Shown here one piece after another: positions 15,439 to 23,234 of a DNA stretch of 25,049 nt. Made by a program: the position numbers and the translations under genes. Position 1 is the first letter of the stretch, and each line of letters starts with the position of its first letter. This DNA is from Andeanibacterium sp035497315 (GTDB taxonomy: Bacteria > Pseudomonadota > Alphaproteobacteria > Sphingomonadales > Sphingomonadaceae). The notes below the pieces were generated by a model, which saw only the letters and a list, made by a program, of their open reading frames with translations, was not told the origin of the DNA and ran no database searches. The stretch lies in assembly GCA_035497315.1 (NCBI GenBank), contig DATJDU010000076.1, positions 1 to 25,049 on the forward strand, in the 5' to 3' direction.

Positions 15439-16628
15439 CCCCTGCCCCACGGCGGGTGCTCTCGCTCGCCACGCTCTATCCCAATTCCTTCACGCCGCGC
15501 TTCGGCACTTTCGTGGCGCGCCAGATGGAAGCGCTGGCCGCACTTGGCCGCTGGGATGTCACGGTAATCAACCCCATCGGCGTCCCACCCATCGCCTTCG
15601 GTCATTATCGCGGGCTGATGGCCGCCATGACCAGCGGCACCGAATCCGGCGTGGATGTTCACCGCCTGCGCTTCACCCTGTTGCCCAAGATCGGTGGACG
15701 GCTGAACCCTTCCGCAATCGTCAAGGCCGTGCTCCCACTTGCCTGCCGCCTCCATGCGGAACGACGCTTCGACATTGTGGACGCGCAGTTTTTCTACCCC
15801 GATGGTCCGGCCGCTGCCGAGATCGCGCGAGTGCTGGATCTGCCGTTGTCGATCAAGGCGCGCGGGGCGGACATCCATTATTGGAGCAGCAAGCCCTGGG
15901 CGCATTGGGCAATGCTGAAGTCCGGCGACCAGGCCGCCGGATTGCTGGCCGTATCCGAAGCGCTGGCGACTGACATGGAGTCGCTAGGCCTCCCCCGCGA
16001 GAAGATCACCATCCACCGCACCGGGCTGGACCGCGGCCGCTTCCATCCACTGGGCCGCAGCAATTCGCGCCTTTCGCTCGCCGCAGATTATGGCTTGCGT
16101 GCGGATGCGGGCAGCAAGCTGCTTGCCTGTGTCGGCGCGCTGATCCCGCGCAAAGGGCAGGCGCTGGTGATCGAAGCGCTGACGATGCTTGAGAATATAG
16201 ATCTCGCACTCGTGGGCACGGGCCCCGACGAGCAGAGCCTCAGGCGGCAGGCGGCCGCGTTGGGCCTGGCTGACAGGGTCCATTTCATGGGCAGCGTGGA
16301 TCACGATCGGCTGCCGGTAATTCTGTCGGCCGCCGATGCGATGGTGCTGCCATCAGAGAGTGAAGGCCTTGCCAATGCGTGGGTCGAAGCACTCGCCTGC
16401 GGCACACCGCTGGTTATTTGCGACGCCGGCGGTGCGCGCGAACTGGTGCGCAGCGATAATGCCGGGCACATCGTGAAACGCGATTCAGTCGATATTGCCG
16501 ATGCGGTACGCATCCTGCTGGCCAATCCGCCGGCCCCGCATGCTGTGGCGGCCAATGCCGGGCGTTTTAGCTGGGAAGCAAACGGCGCCGCTCTGGCGGA
16601 TTATTACGACGGACTTCTGGCCGCCTGA
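15435..16628 (+). CDS. GT4-family glycosyltransferase
   Basis: A GT-B fold glycosyltransferase of 397 residues, related to retaining enzymes that build surface polysaccharides or glycolipids. The N-terminal acceptor domain opens with LATLYPNSFTPRFGTFVARQ. The C-terminal donor domain carries ALVGTGPDEQSLRRQA, DRVHFMGSVDHDRLP and the E-x7-E motif in ESEGLANAWVEALACG. The last two motifs match the Glycos_transf_1 signature and would bind the nucleotide-sugar. There is no signal peptide or membrane helix, so it should act on the inner membrane's cytosolic face. The ATG overlaps the regulator's TGA, so the two are coupled. That is unusual for a lone transferase with no polysaccharide cluster around it. 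Donor and acceptor are unknown. Confidence 0.9.
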   Translation: MTPAPRRVLSLATLYPNSFTPRFGTFVARQMEALAALGRWDVTVINPIGVPPIAFGHYRGLMAAMTSGTESGVDVHRLRFTLLPKIGGRLNPSAIVKAVLPLACRLHAERRFDIVDAQFFYPDGPAAAEIARVLDLPLSIKARGADIHYWSSKPWAHWAMLKSGDQAAGLLAVSEALATDMESLGLPREKITIHRTGLDRGRFHPLGRSNSRLSLAADYGLRADAGSKLLACVGALIPRKGQALVIEALTMLENIDLALVGTGPDEQSLRRQAAALGLADRVHFMGSVDHDRLPVILSAADAMVLPSESEGLANAWVEALACGTPLVICDAGGARELVRSDNAGHIVKRDSVDIADAVRILLANPPAPHAVAANAGRFSWEANGAALADYYDGLLAA

Positions 16629-16666
16629 GCCGTTCGCGCCGGATCGCTGCCGGCACGAACGGCTCA
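16626..16666. terminator. Long hairpin between GT4 and secF stops
   Basis: TGAGCCGTTCG and CGAACGGCTCA pair over 11 bp; after one mismatch GCCGG and CCGGC add five more around a seven-base loop. The left arm begins at the GT4 stop codon itself, and the right arm ends five bases before the secF stop. There is no T tract, so it probably ends transcription from both sides by structure alone or with Rho. Confidence 0.65.
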
Positions 16667-16670
16667 GGGA

Positions 16671-17648
16671 TCAGATCTCTCCGCGAGCCAGCTTCTCGGC
16701 CTTGTCGGCCACGCTCTCGTCAGGGACGAAGCTGTGCGAATCGACACCCAGCCAGATGAGGATCGGCGCAGCCATATAGACAGAGCTGTAGGTGCCCACG
16801 AAGATGCCCAGTGTGATCGCGGCGGTAAAGCCGAACAGGCTGGCAGGTCCGATCAGCAACAACGCCGCCAGCACGACCAGGATCGTGAGCGAGGTCATCA
16901 CCGTGCGCGCCAGCGTTTCGTTCACCGAAAGATCGAGCAGCTCGGGCAGCTGCATCTTGCGATATTTCTTCATATTCTCGCGGATACGGTCATAGACCAC
17001 GATCGTATCGTTCAGCGAATAGCCGATGATGGTCAGGATCGCGGCCACGATCTTGAGATCGAATTCGATCTGGAACAGCGCGAACATGCCCATGGTCAAC
17101 GACACGTCGTGTACCAGCGCAAAGAGCGCACCCACACCGAATTGCCATTCGAACCGCACCCAGATGTAGATCGAGATCGCAAGCATTGCGAAACCGAGCG
17201 CATACATCGCGGTGGTGAACAATTCGCCCGAGACCTTGCCCGACACGGATGACAGATCGTCGATCCGCGCATCCTTGAACTCACCCGTGATCGCATTGAC
17301 CACCTTGGTTGTCATCGCGTCAGAAGCGGCGGGATCATTGGCCACATCTTCAGGCAGGGGGAAACGGATCGAAACCTCGTTGGCACCGCCCGCGATCTGG
17401 ATCACCGGCTCGCCATAGCCCAGCCCCGCTACCCGTTCGCGCAGATCGGCGACGGGAGCGTCCTTGCTCTGGGTGAAAGTAACCAGGATCTGCTGGCCAC
17501 CTACAAAGTCGACACCCAGGTTCAGGCCCTTGGCGAAGACCAGCGCGATACTGGCCAGGACCAGCACAACGCTGATCGAATAGAACGGCACACGCCACTT
17601 CAGGAAGTGGATGTTCGTGTTGTCCGGGACGAGTTTGAGCAGTCGCAT
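16671..17648 (-). CDS. secF: Protein translocase subunit SecF
   Basis: An inner-membrane subunit of 325 residues that works with SecD and YajC to drive protein export using the proton gradient. The sequence shows the first helix (FYSISVVLVLASIALVFAKGLNLGVDFVGGQQI), a periplasmic P4-type domain, then five helices with the SecF-typical VHDVSLTMGMFALFQIEFDL and IIGYSLNDTIVVYDRIRENMKKYR. The segment SVNETLARTVMTSLTILVVLAALLL follows. It is the last gene of the yajC-secD-secF operon, with 15 bp after secD. The length is normal and the start is an ATG at 17648. Confidence 0.97.
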   Translation of the reverse strand: MRLLKLVPDNTNIHFLKWRVPFYSISVVLVLASIALVFAKGLNLGVDFVGGQQILVTFTQSKDAPVADLRERVAGLGYGEPVIQIAGGANEVSIRFPLPEDVANDPAASDAMTTKVVNAITGEFKDARIDDLSSVSGKVSGELFTTAMYALGFAMLAISIYIWVRFEWQFGVGALFALVHDVSLTMGMFALFQIEFDLKIVAAILTIIGYSLNDTIVVYDRIRENMKKYRKMQLPELLDLSVNETLARTVMTSLTILVVLAALLLIGPASLFGFTAAITLGIFVGTYSSVYMAAPILIWLGVDSHSFVPDESVADKAEKLARGEI

Positions 17649-17663
17649 CCTATCCGTCCCTTC

Positions 17664-19250
17664 TCAAACGGCGAGATCGCTGGGCCGCGCCTTGCGCAAC
17701 CAGCCGGCGACCCACATGCGGGTCAGGGTAACGGCGGTGAACACCGAGGTGACGATACCGATCATCAGCACCACCGCAAAGCCGCGCACCGGGCCGGAGC
17801 CGAAAGCGAAGAGCAGCACCGCGGCGATCACATTGGTGATATTGGCGTCGAAAATCGCACGGCTCGCTTCCTTATAGCCGGTCTCGATCGCGGCGACCAC
17901 GCGCCGTCCGCGTTTTCGTTCTTCGCGTATTCGCTCGTTGATCAGCACGTTGGCATCCACTGCCGCGCCGATGGTCAGCACGAAACCGGCAATGCCCGGC
18001 AGGGTCAGCGTAGTATTGAACGCCGCCATCACGCCGAGCAGCATCAGCACGTTCAGCACCAGCGCGAGGTTGGCATAAATGCCCAGGCGGCCATAGGTGA
18101 AGCCGATCAGCAGGAGCACCGCCACTGAGCCGACAGCCATGGCGAGCAGGCCCTTGCGGATCGAATCGGCACCCAGTTCCGGACCCACCGTGCCTTGCTG
18201 GATCACGGTCAAGTCCACCGGCAGCGCGCCAGAGCGCAGCGAGATCGCCAGCTGGTTGGCACTTTCGGTAGTGAAACTGCCGGAAATCTGGGCCCTGCCG
18301 CCCAGGATCGGCTCGTTGATATTCGGGGCGGAAAGCACCTGGCCGTCAAGAATGATGGCGAAAGGCTTGCCCACATTACGCGCAGTGAGATCGGCGAATT
18401 TCTTGCCGCCTGCCTGGTCGAAAGTGATGTCCACCACTGCCTGGTTGGAGCGCTGTTCGAAGCTCTGCTGCGCGTTGGTGAGCGAATCCCCGCGAATACC
18501 GCCAAGGCGCTTCACCGCAATCGCGGTGCCGGCCAGCGGCGTGCCCGGCGCATAGGGCACGATTTCGCTGCCCGGAGGAGCGATGCCCTGTGCGATATCC
18601 GATTGCAGCGCGGTGGTGTCCACCAGCTTGAATTCGAGCTTGGCGGTCTGGCCCAGCAGCGACTTCAGCGCTTCTGGATCGCTGAGGCCCGGGACCTGCA
18701 CGGAAATGCGGGTATCGCCTTCGCGAATGATGGTCGGCTCGCGCGTACCCAAGGCGTCGATACGCTTGCGGACCACTTCGGTCGCCGTATCCATCGCGTT
18801 GGTGATCGCCTGTTCGAGGCCGTTCTTGGTGGGCGTCAGCACGAAACGGCTGCCATCCACCACTTCAAGGTTCCATTCGCGCACCGGCCCCGTGCCGTTG
18901 ACGAGCGGCATGATTTCCTCACGCGCGCGATCAACCTGTGCTGGATCGTCGAGCAGGAAGCTGATCCGGCCATTGCTGCTGGAAAGGTCGCCGATGCGGA
19001 TGCTCGGCGAGGCCTGACGCAGCATGCGGCGGACGTCTTCCTCCATGCTCTCGAGCCGTTGGCGCGCGACCTGCCCGGTATTGGCCTCGAGCAGGATCTG
19101 GCTGCCACCGGCAAGGTCCAGCCCCAGATTCACCTGCGGGCCCGGCACCTTGACGCCGCTCAGTGCGCCGATTGTCGGAAGTGCCGCGGCAATAGCCAGC
19201 AGCGTGAGGAACCAGAGCCAGGCCTTCTTCCAGCCAGGAAAGTCGAGCAT
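17664..19250 (-). CDS. secD: Protein translocase subunit SecD
   Basis: The larger partner of SecF, 528 residues. It carries an N-terminal helix (WLWFLTLLAIAAALPTIGAL), the DLAGGSQILLE segment, and a large periplasmic P1 domain including ITNAMDTATEVVRKRIDALGTREPTI and ISVQVPGL. These are followed by the P1-head and the conserved strand GGRAQISGSFTTESANQLAISLRSGALP. A C-terminal block of five helices contains GAAVDANVLINERIREERKRG, where the Asp is part of the proton path in the family. The start is the ATG at 19250, 14 bp after yajC. The product helps pull secreted chains out of the SecYEG channel. Confidence 0.97.
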   Translation of the reverse strand: MLDFPGWKKAWLWFLTLLAIAAALPTIGALSGVKVPGPQVNLGLDLAGGSQILLEANTGQVARQRLESMEEDVRRMLRQASPSIRIGDLSSSNGRISFLLDDPAQVDRAREEIMPLVNGTGPVREWNLEVVDGSRFVLTPTKNGLEQAITNAMDTATEVVRKRIDALGTREPTIIREGDTRISVQVPGLSDPEALKSLLGQTAKLEFKLVDTTALQSDIAQGIAPPGSEIVPYAPGTPLAGTAIAVKRLGGIRGDSLTNAQQSFEQRSNQAVVDITFDQAGGKKFADLTARNVGKPFAIILDGQVLSAPNINEPILGGRAQISGSFTTESANQLAISLRSGALPVDLTVIQQGTVGPELGADSIRKGLLAMAVGSVAVLLLIGFTYGRLGIYANLALVLNVLMLLGVMAAFNTTLTLPGIAGFVLTIGAAVDANVLINERIREERKRGRRVVAAIETGYKEASRAIFDANITNVIAAVLLFAFGSGPVRGFAVVLMIGIVTSVFTAVTLTRMWVAGWLRKARPSDLAV

Positions 19251-19264
19251 CGCCTTTTATCCGA

Positions 19265-19585
19265 TCAATCGTTGGCGGGCGTGCCGCCCGGCGCGAGAAC
19301 ATCGGTGACGGTCTGCTTGACTGCCTTTACTTTCACGCCCTGGGCCAGTTCGATTTCGACATAGACGTCATCGACCTTCACTACCTTGCCGACAAGGCCC
19401 CCGCCGGTGACGACCTGATCGCCGCGCTTCATCGCCTGCACCTTCTGCTGGTGCTCCTTCTGCCGCTTCATCTGTGGGCGCAGGATCAGGAACCAGAAGA
19501 TCACGACCATGCCGATGATGGGCAGAAAGCCCATCAATTGCTGCATGCCGCCGGCTCCGGCGCTGGCGGAAAGGTAATCAAGCAT
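19265..19585 (-). CDS. yajC: Preprotein translocase subunit YajC
   Basis: A small single-span membrane protein of 106 residues that joins SecDF. It has a short periplasmic start, one helix (IIGMVVIFWFLILRPQMKRQKEH) and a basic cytosolic part with the family hallmark MKRGDQVVTGGGLVGKVVKVDDVYVEIELA. The ATG at 19585 is preceded by a gagggg ribosome binding site. It heads the yajC-secD-secF operon. About 230 bp separate it from the divergent tRNA gene, and they presumably hold its promoter; I could not pick one convincingly. Confidence 0.96.
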   Translation of the reverse strand: MLDYLSASAGAGGMQQLMGFLPIIGMVVIFWFLILRPQMKRQKEHQQKVQAMKRGDQVVTGGGLVGKVVKVDDVYVEIELAQGVKVKAVKQTVTDVLAPGGTPAND

Positions 19586-19814
19586 CAGGCACGCCCCTCA
19601 TCTTCGGCTGAAATCTTTGGGTCCAATTGGTGCCGGAATGTTAGATTTCAAGGCTCCGGCAGACAGGTTGCGCGCCTAGCAGCAAAGCCATGGAGGTGCA
19701 ACGCGGCTGCCTTTTGCCGGCCCTGCGAGGTGGCCGGGACAAAGCTTGGCCAAAATGCTGGAAGCCGCGCTTGCATGATCGCAGACACCTGCCTATAGGG
19801 CGCGCCTCCACTGT
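19586..19814. other. Gap between yajC and tRNA-Pro
   Basis: Apart from the tRNA promoter, this divergent stretch holds an imperfect G/C hairpin (CCGGCC with GGCCGG, around 19717-19738) and presumably the yajC promoter. I see no coding frame with a credible start and no recognisable RNA. Confidence 0.5.
19771..19799 (+). promoter_or_regulatory. Promoter of tRNA-Pro
   Basis: TTGCAT (19771-19776) and TATAGG (19794-19799) are exactly 17 bases apart. The predicted start is near 19806, about nine bases before the tRNA. This is the clearest sigma-70-type promoter in the window. Confidence 0.7.
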
Positions 19815-19891
19815 CGGGACGTAGCGCAGCCTGGTAGCGCATCACACTGGGGGTGTGGGGGTCGGAGGTTCGAATCCTCTCGTCCCGACCA
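19815..19891 (+). tRNA. tRNA-Pro (GGG anticodon)
   Basis: A complete 77-base cloverleaf with the CCA end encoded. The acceptor stem CGGGACG pairs with CGTCCCG, the D arm is GCGC-AGCCTGGTA-GCGC, the anticodon arm TCACA / TGTGG encloses CTGGGGG with anticodon GGG, and the T arm contains GGTTCGAATCC. It reads proline CCC codons, which are frequent in this GC-rich genome. It is not followed by an integrase or a duplicated 3' end within the window, so no island insertion is visible. Confidence 0.97.
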
Positions 19892-19933
19892 GTGGACTTA
19901 ACTCACCCCGAAATCGCGAATGAAATCACCGGC

Positions 19934-20785
19934 TCAGCCGGCCCGATGGACGCGATTCTCGATTGCGCCGATGCCATCGATCTCGCAGCGCACCACGTCG
20001 CCTTCCTGCAGGAATTGCGGGGGATTCATTCCCATGCCCACCCCTTCCGGTGTGCCGGTGGCGATCAGGTCGCCCGGCTCCAGCGTGAAGGCGGTGGAGA
20101 GATATTCGATCTGCTTCGCAATCGGGTGGATCATGTTGGCAGTGGTGCTTTCCTGCCGTTTCTGGCCATTCACCAAGCAGCGCAGCGCCAGCGCCTGAGG
20201 GTCGGGAACCTCGTCCGCGGTCACGATCCAGGGGCCGATAGGGCCGTGGGTGTCGAAGCTTTTGCCCATGGTGAAAGTGGGCGTGTGCTTCTGCCAGTCG
20301 CGGGCGGAAACATCGTTTGCCACCAGATAGCCGAAGACATGGGACAGGGCATCTTGCGCGCTGACTCCCTTGGCCGTCGCGCCGATCACCACGCCCAATT
20401 CCACCTCGTAATCGACCATGGTGGAAACGCCGGGATCGATATCCTCGAAAGGCCCGGAAATACAGGTGGTCTGCTTGTTGAACCAATATTGGTGAGCCGG
20501 GGCGGAATCGCGGCCCATTTCGGCGATGTGCCTGGCGTAATTCATTCCAATCGCCAGATATTTTCCGGGCCGCAGCGGGGCCAGCAGAGACACGTCCTGC
20601 AGCCGGTGATGGGGGGCGATCACGTCGGTCATTTCGCGAATCTGCCGGAGCGCGATCTCGCCCCCTGCGATGATCGAGAGCATGTCGGGAAAGGGGCATC
20701 CGGCGGCGGCCAGGCTGATCACGCCCTCATCCTCGACCACGCCGATATCGGTCTGTCCGGCAATCTCGAACCGCGCGAGTTTCAT
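19934..20785 (-). CDS. Fumarylacetoacetate hydrolase family protein
   Basis: A 283-residue enzyme of the FAH superfamily, which hydrolyses or decarboxylates oxo-acids, including acylpyruvates and 2-oxohept-3-ene-1,7-dioate. The catalytic domain starts with KYLAIGMNYARHIAEMG. The metal ligands are two Glu in VDYEVELGVVIG and the Asp in GYLVANDVSARDWQ. Later conserved parts are FTMGKSFDTHGPIGPWIVT and GDLIATGTPEGVGMGMNPP. This is the common catabolic-type length and layout, but neighbours give no pathway, so the substrate stays open. The ATG at 20785 starts a normal N-terminal domain (MKLARFEIAGQTDIGVVED). It converges on tRNA-Pro. Confidence 0.92.
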   Translation of the reverse strand: MKLARFEIAGQTDIGVVEDEGVISLAAAGCPFPDMLSIIAGGEIALRQIREMTDVIAPHHRLQDVSLLAPLRPGKYLAIGMNYARHIAEMGRDSAPAHQYWFNKQTTCISGPFEDIDPGVSTMVDYEVELGVVIGATAKGVSAQDALSHVFGYLVANDVSARDWQKHTPTFTMGKSFDTHGPIGPWIVTADEVPDPQALALRCLVNGQKRQESTTANMIHPIAKQIEYLSTAFTLEPGDLIATGTPEGVGMGMNPPQFLQEGDVVRCEIDGIGAIENRVHRAG

Positions 20786-20853
20786 GCGAAAATCCTTTGT
20801 CAGATAGGCTTTGCGCCCGTCCTAAACGGCCCTGGGGCCAGTGGCCAGACACA

Positions 20854-20903
20854 AGCACCTGGCGTGTGCTCAAAAGAACCTGGCGAGTGCATAACGGGTA
20901 CCT
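20854..20903. repeat. Phased short direct repeats between FAH gene and holin gene
   Basis: ACCT occurs at 20857, 20878 and 20900, that is 21 and 22 bases apart, or two helical turns. The first two copies extend to ACCTGGCG-n-GTGC. The first also sits in an inverted repeat AGCAC-N7-GTGCT (20854-20870). They lie 70-120 bp upstream of the start of the divergent FAH-family gene and 120-160 bp before the holin. This is the sort of array bound by a multimeric regulator, but no binding family is recognised. Confidence 0.4.
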
Positions 20904-20967
20904 AACAGGCACACAACGAGCCCAAGGCATCCAATGCGCCAAATCGGAAATTTCATTTTCCTACACG

Positions 20968-20983
20968 AACCATTTTGGTTACA
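20968..20983. promoter_or_regulatory. Operator candidate, copy 2 (AACC-N5-GGTT)
   Basis: AACCATTTTGGTTACA matches the sequence at 14833-14848 in 14 of 16 positions, with the same inverted repeat and spacing. It ends 35 bp before the holin ATG, where a promoter would be expected. Confidence 0.5.
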
Positions 20984-21018
20984 TCTTGCTCCGAATCGCC
21001 ATTCACAGGAGCAGACCC

Positions 21019-21432
21019 ATGGCAATCCTCGACGTGCTGATCGGCCCGATATCCTCGATCATCGACAAGGTGATTCCCGACAAATCCGCGCGGGAAAAGG
21101 CCAGGCTGGAACTGATGAAGCTGGAAGGCACGCAGGAGATGGAGCTGATCCAGGCCCAGCTTTCCGCCATCGTGGCAGAGGCAAATTCCAAAGACCCCTG
21201 GACCAGCCGCGCCCGGCCGAGCTTCCTCTATGTGATCTATGTGCTGCTGCTGTGGGCCATCCCCATGGGCCTGATCGCCGCCTTCCGCCCGGAAGTGGCG
21301 CGCGACATAGCGGGCGGCATGAACGCGTACCTCAACGGCTTGCCGGAACCGCTCTACGCCCTCTTCGGCACCGGCTATCTCGGCTACACGGCGGCGCGCC
21401 AGTGGGGGAAGGTCAAGGGAGTGGAGCGCTAA
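21019..21432 (+). CDS. GTA-type three-TM holin family protein
   Basis: A 137-residue membrane protein that I place in the holin family described for gene transfer agent release. An amphipathic N-terminal helix (ILDVLIGPISSIIDKVIP) is followed by a charged coiled stretch (REKARLELMKLEGTQEMELIQAQLSAIVAEANS). The family hallmark SRARPSFLYVIYVLLLWAIPMGLIAAF comes next, and then a last hydrophobic segment (PEPLYALFGTGYLGYTAARQW) with a short basic tail. Holins form pores that let endolysins reach the cell wall. The ATG at 21019 has a caggagcag ribosome binding site. No endolysin, capsid or other GTA gene is adjacent, so it is an orphan here. Confidence 0.78.
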   Translation: MAILDVLIGPISSIIDKVIPDKSAREKARLELMKLEGTQEMELIQAQLSAIVAEANSKDPWTSRARPSFLYVIYVLLLWAIPMGLIAAFRPEVARDIAGGMNAYLNGLPEPLYALFGTGYLGYTAARQWGKVKGVER

Positions 21433-21500
21433 CCCCTACCCGCCCGTTCAACCTTTCTTATCGCTGCGGCGGGTACTACACGCCGCCTCAATCAGGCAGA

Positions 21501-22073
21501 ATGAGCATGTACAAGAAACGCCCCCGGCTGAAGCTCGACACAGAAAAGCTGCGTGTGCGGATTTTCCTTTGGGGGGTGGCAGGCACATGCATCCTCATGG
21601 CTGCAATCGCGACAGTGGGGATGTTGGACGGCGATAGCCGCTTCCTGTGGAAACGCACCGTGTCGATTTCGGTCGAACCGCTGCATTTCGCCGCTTCTGC
21701 GGTTGCCTGTGGCCTCCTCTGGTTCGTAGGGGCGATCGCCTATCTGGCCGCAATTGGTTGGGACCGGCCGAATTCGCTGCCTCGCCGCCTCAGAGACAAG
21801 CCGCTGGTGCTTATAACCTTCCTCATCGCCATGACTGCCGGAACGGTCCTTGGCGGCATCGAACTGGCGAGCGGCGAAACAACAGTCAGGGGATTGGGCC
21901 ACATTTCGTCCGATGGAACGCCAATTCGCTACTCGCTATTCGTCCTTGCCTATATGGCCTTCTGCGCAGTTCTGGCACTTGGCTGGTACATCGCCTTTTC
22001 TGAATGGAAGCATCCCGAAACCCGGCGCTGGAAGCCAGAATTCGAAGATCCCGGCAAACGCGGACGGATGTAA
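21501..22073 (+). CDS. Unknown four-helix membrane protein
   Basis: A 190-residue protein I do not recognise. It has a basic N-terminus (MSMYKKRPRLKLDTEKLRVR) and four predicted membrane helices: about residues 22-42 (FLWGVAGTCILMAAIATVGML), 62-87 (FAASAVACGLLWFVGAIAYL), 103-125 (LVLITFLIAMTAGTVLGGI) and 145-168 (FVLAYMAFCAVLALGWYIAF). It ends in a charged tail (HPETRRWKPEFEDP). By the positive-inside rule both ends should be cytosolic. The codons are less GC-biased than in the flanking genes (for example aca, gga and ttg occur), which may mean recent acquisition or weak expression. It is 68 bp after the holin on the same strand. The start is the ATG at 21501; a second ATG two codons later is possible. 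Confidence 0.75.
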   Translation: MSMYKKRPRLKLDTEKLRVRIFLWGVAGTCILMAAIATVGMLDGDSRFLWKRTVSISVEPLHFAASAVACGLLWFVGAIAYLAAIGWDRPNSLPRRLRDKPLVLITFLIAMTAGTVLGGIELASGETTVRGLGHISSDGTPIRYSLFVLAYMAFCAVLALGWYIAFSEWKHPETRRWKPEFEDPGKRGRM

Positions 22074-22303
22074 CCCTCGCCGCTCGCCCTGATTCCATCT
22101 AATCCCGAACCTGGCGCCCGCCCCTTACAATCGCCCGCCCGCGACCCCATGTTGAAACGACGCCCATGCGCCAGTTCGCATATCGTCCGGCGTTGTCTCT
22201 TTTCGATCAAAATCCGTTTGATTGGCTCTCCTGAGACAGGAAGCATTGGCGCGCGGTCCGGGCCTTGGCAGCCCTGCGATCGCACGCGCCGGAGACTTGC
22301 GCG
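22074..22303. other. Gap before the GT14 gene
   Basis: About 230 bases without a credible ORF. It is slightly A/T-richer near 22200-22235 (tcttttcgatcaaaatccg), which may hold the GT14 promoter, but no paired boxes with good spacing stand out. Confidence 0.4.
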
Positions 22304-23206
22304 ATGATCGCCTATTTCATCCTCGTCCACCGCTATCCCGAGCAGTTCAAGCGACTGTTCCGCTCGATCTATCTGCCCGGCAATTCCTATGTCGTGCATA
22401 TCGACAAGAGTTCCGGCGCCGAACTGGCGGAGGATATCGCCCGGTTCCTCGCGCCTTATCAGGGCGCCGAGATCCTGCCCGCACGCAATGCGCTGTGGGG
22501 CGGCTACAGTCTGGTGGACGCGGAATTGCGCGGCATGGCCGCCCTGCTGAAGATGGATTCGGGCTGGGGCCATTACATCAATCTGTCCGGCCAGGACTTC
22601 CCGCTGAAGAGCCAAGGCTACATCAGCAAGTTCCTGAAGGCCCATCCCGGTAAGCAGTTTATCCGCGCGGTCTGCCAGCGCAGCCAGCGGCCCGATACGA
22701 TGAACCGGGTGAGCCATTATTTCGTGGAACTGGCGGGTAAGATTCACCGCACCGAAATCGCGCGCAAGTTCCTCCCCGATGCGACGCCCTTTATCGGCAC
22801 GCAATGGAAGGCCGTAACGCGCGGCTTCTGCGAATTCGTCTGCCACGATGCAAGGGCAAGGCGCTTCAAGCGTTTCTATCGCAACAGCTTCATCGCTGAC
22901 GAGGCCTTCTTCCAGACCGTGATCATGAACCACGACGGTCGCGGTGAGGTGGTGAATGACGATTTGCGAATGATCGACTGGGTGCCCGATGGAGATATCA
23001 AGCTGCGCCCGCGAAATTATGGTACAGCAGACATCGACAGCCTGACGCGCAGCCCCGACCTGTTCGCCCGCAAATTCGATTCAACCGACGACGATACGAT
23101 CCTCGGCCTGCTCGAAACCCATCTGACGACACGGGCGGCCAATGATTACACGCACGCCCTGCCCCAGCCGCACAGACAAATGGCCGCCAGCGAATGCGCC
23201 GCCTGA
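22304..23206 (+). CDS. GT14-family (core-2/I-branching type) glycosyltransferase
   Basis: A soluble 300-residue enzyme of the Branch family, whose animal members are beta-1,6-N-acetylglucosaminyltransferases. Bacterial members are generally annotated by this similarity, and their products are mostly unknown. Typical segments are MIAYFILVHRYPEQFKRLF, YVVHIDKSSG, WGGYSLVDAELRGMAALL, HYINLSGQDFPLKS, FIGTQWKAVTRGFCEF and FIADEAFFQTVIMN with its acidic catalytic region. The ATG at 22304 is favoured by a ggag ribosome binding site 10 bases upstream. About 230 bp of apparently empty sequence precede it. No other polysaccharide gene adjoins it. Confidence 0.87.
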   Translation: MIAYFILVHRYPEQFKRLFRSIYLPGNSYVVHIDKSSGAELAEDIARFLAPYQGAEILPARNALWGGYSLVDAELRGMAALLKMDSGWGHYINLSGQDFPLKSQGYISKFLKAHPGKQFIRAVCQRSQRPDTMNRVSHYFVELAGKIHRTEIARKFLPDATPFIGTQWKAVTRGFCEFVCHDARARRFKRFYRNSFIADEAFFQTVIMNHDGRGEVVNDDLRMIDWVPDGDIKLRPRNYGTADIDSLTRSPDLFARKFDSTDDDTILGLLETHLTTRAANDYTHALPQPHRQMAASECAA

Positions 23207-23234
23207 CGCACACCCCGCACAGAAGGAATATCCC

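Noticed and set aside
18195..19364. Open frame opposite secD
   Set aside because: Antisense shadow of a highly conserved gene.
19815..19891. tRNA-Pro as an attachment site for an integrated island
   Set aside because: No integrase and no second copy of the tRNA 3' end is seen within the window.
20480..20493. ACCAATATTGGT palindrome
   Set aside because: It lies inside the FAH coding region, and its sequence is fully accounted for by the protein (QYWFNK).
19853..20905. Open frame opposite the FAH-family gene, beginning inside the tRNA
   Set aside because: It starts within tRNA-Pro and has no recognisable domain; it is the complement of the FAH gene.
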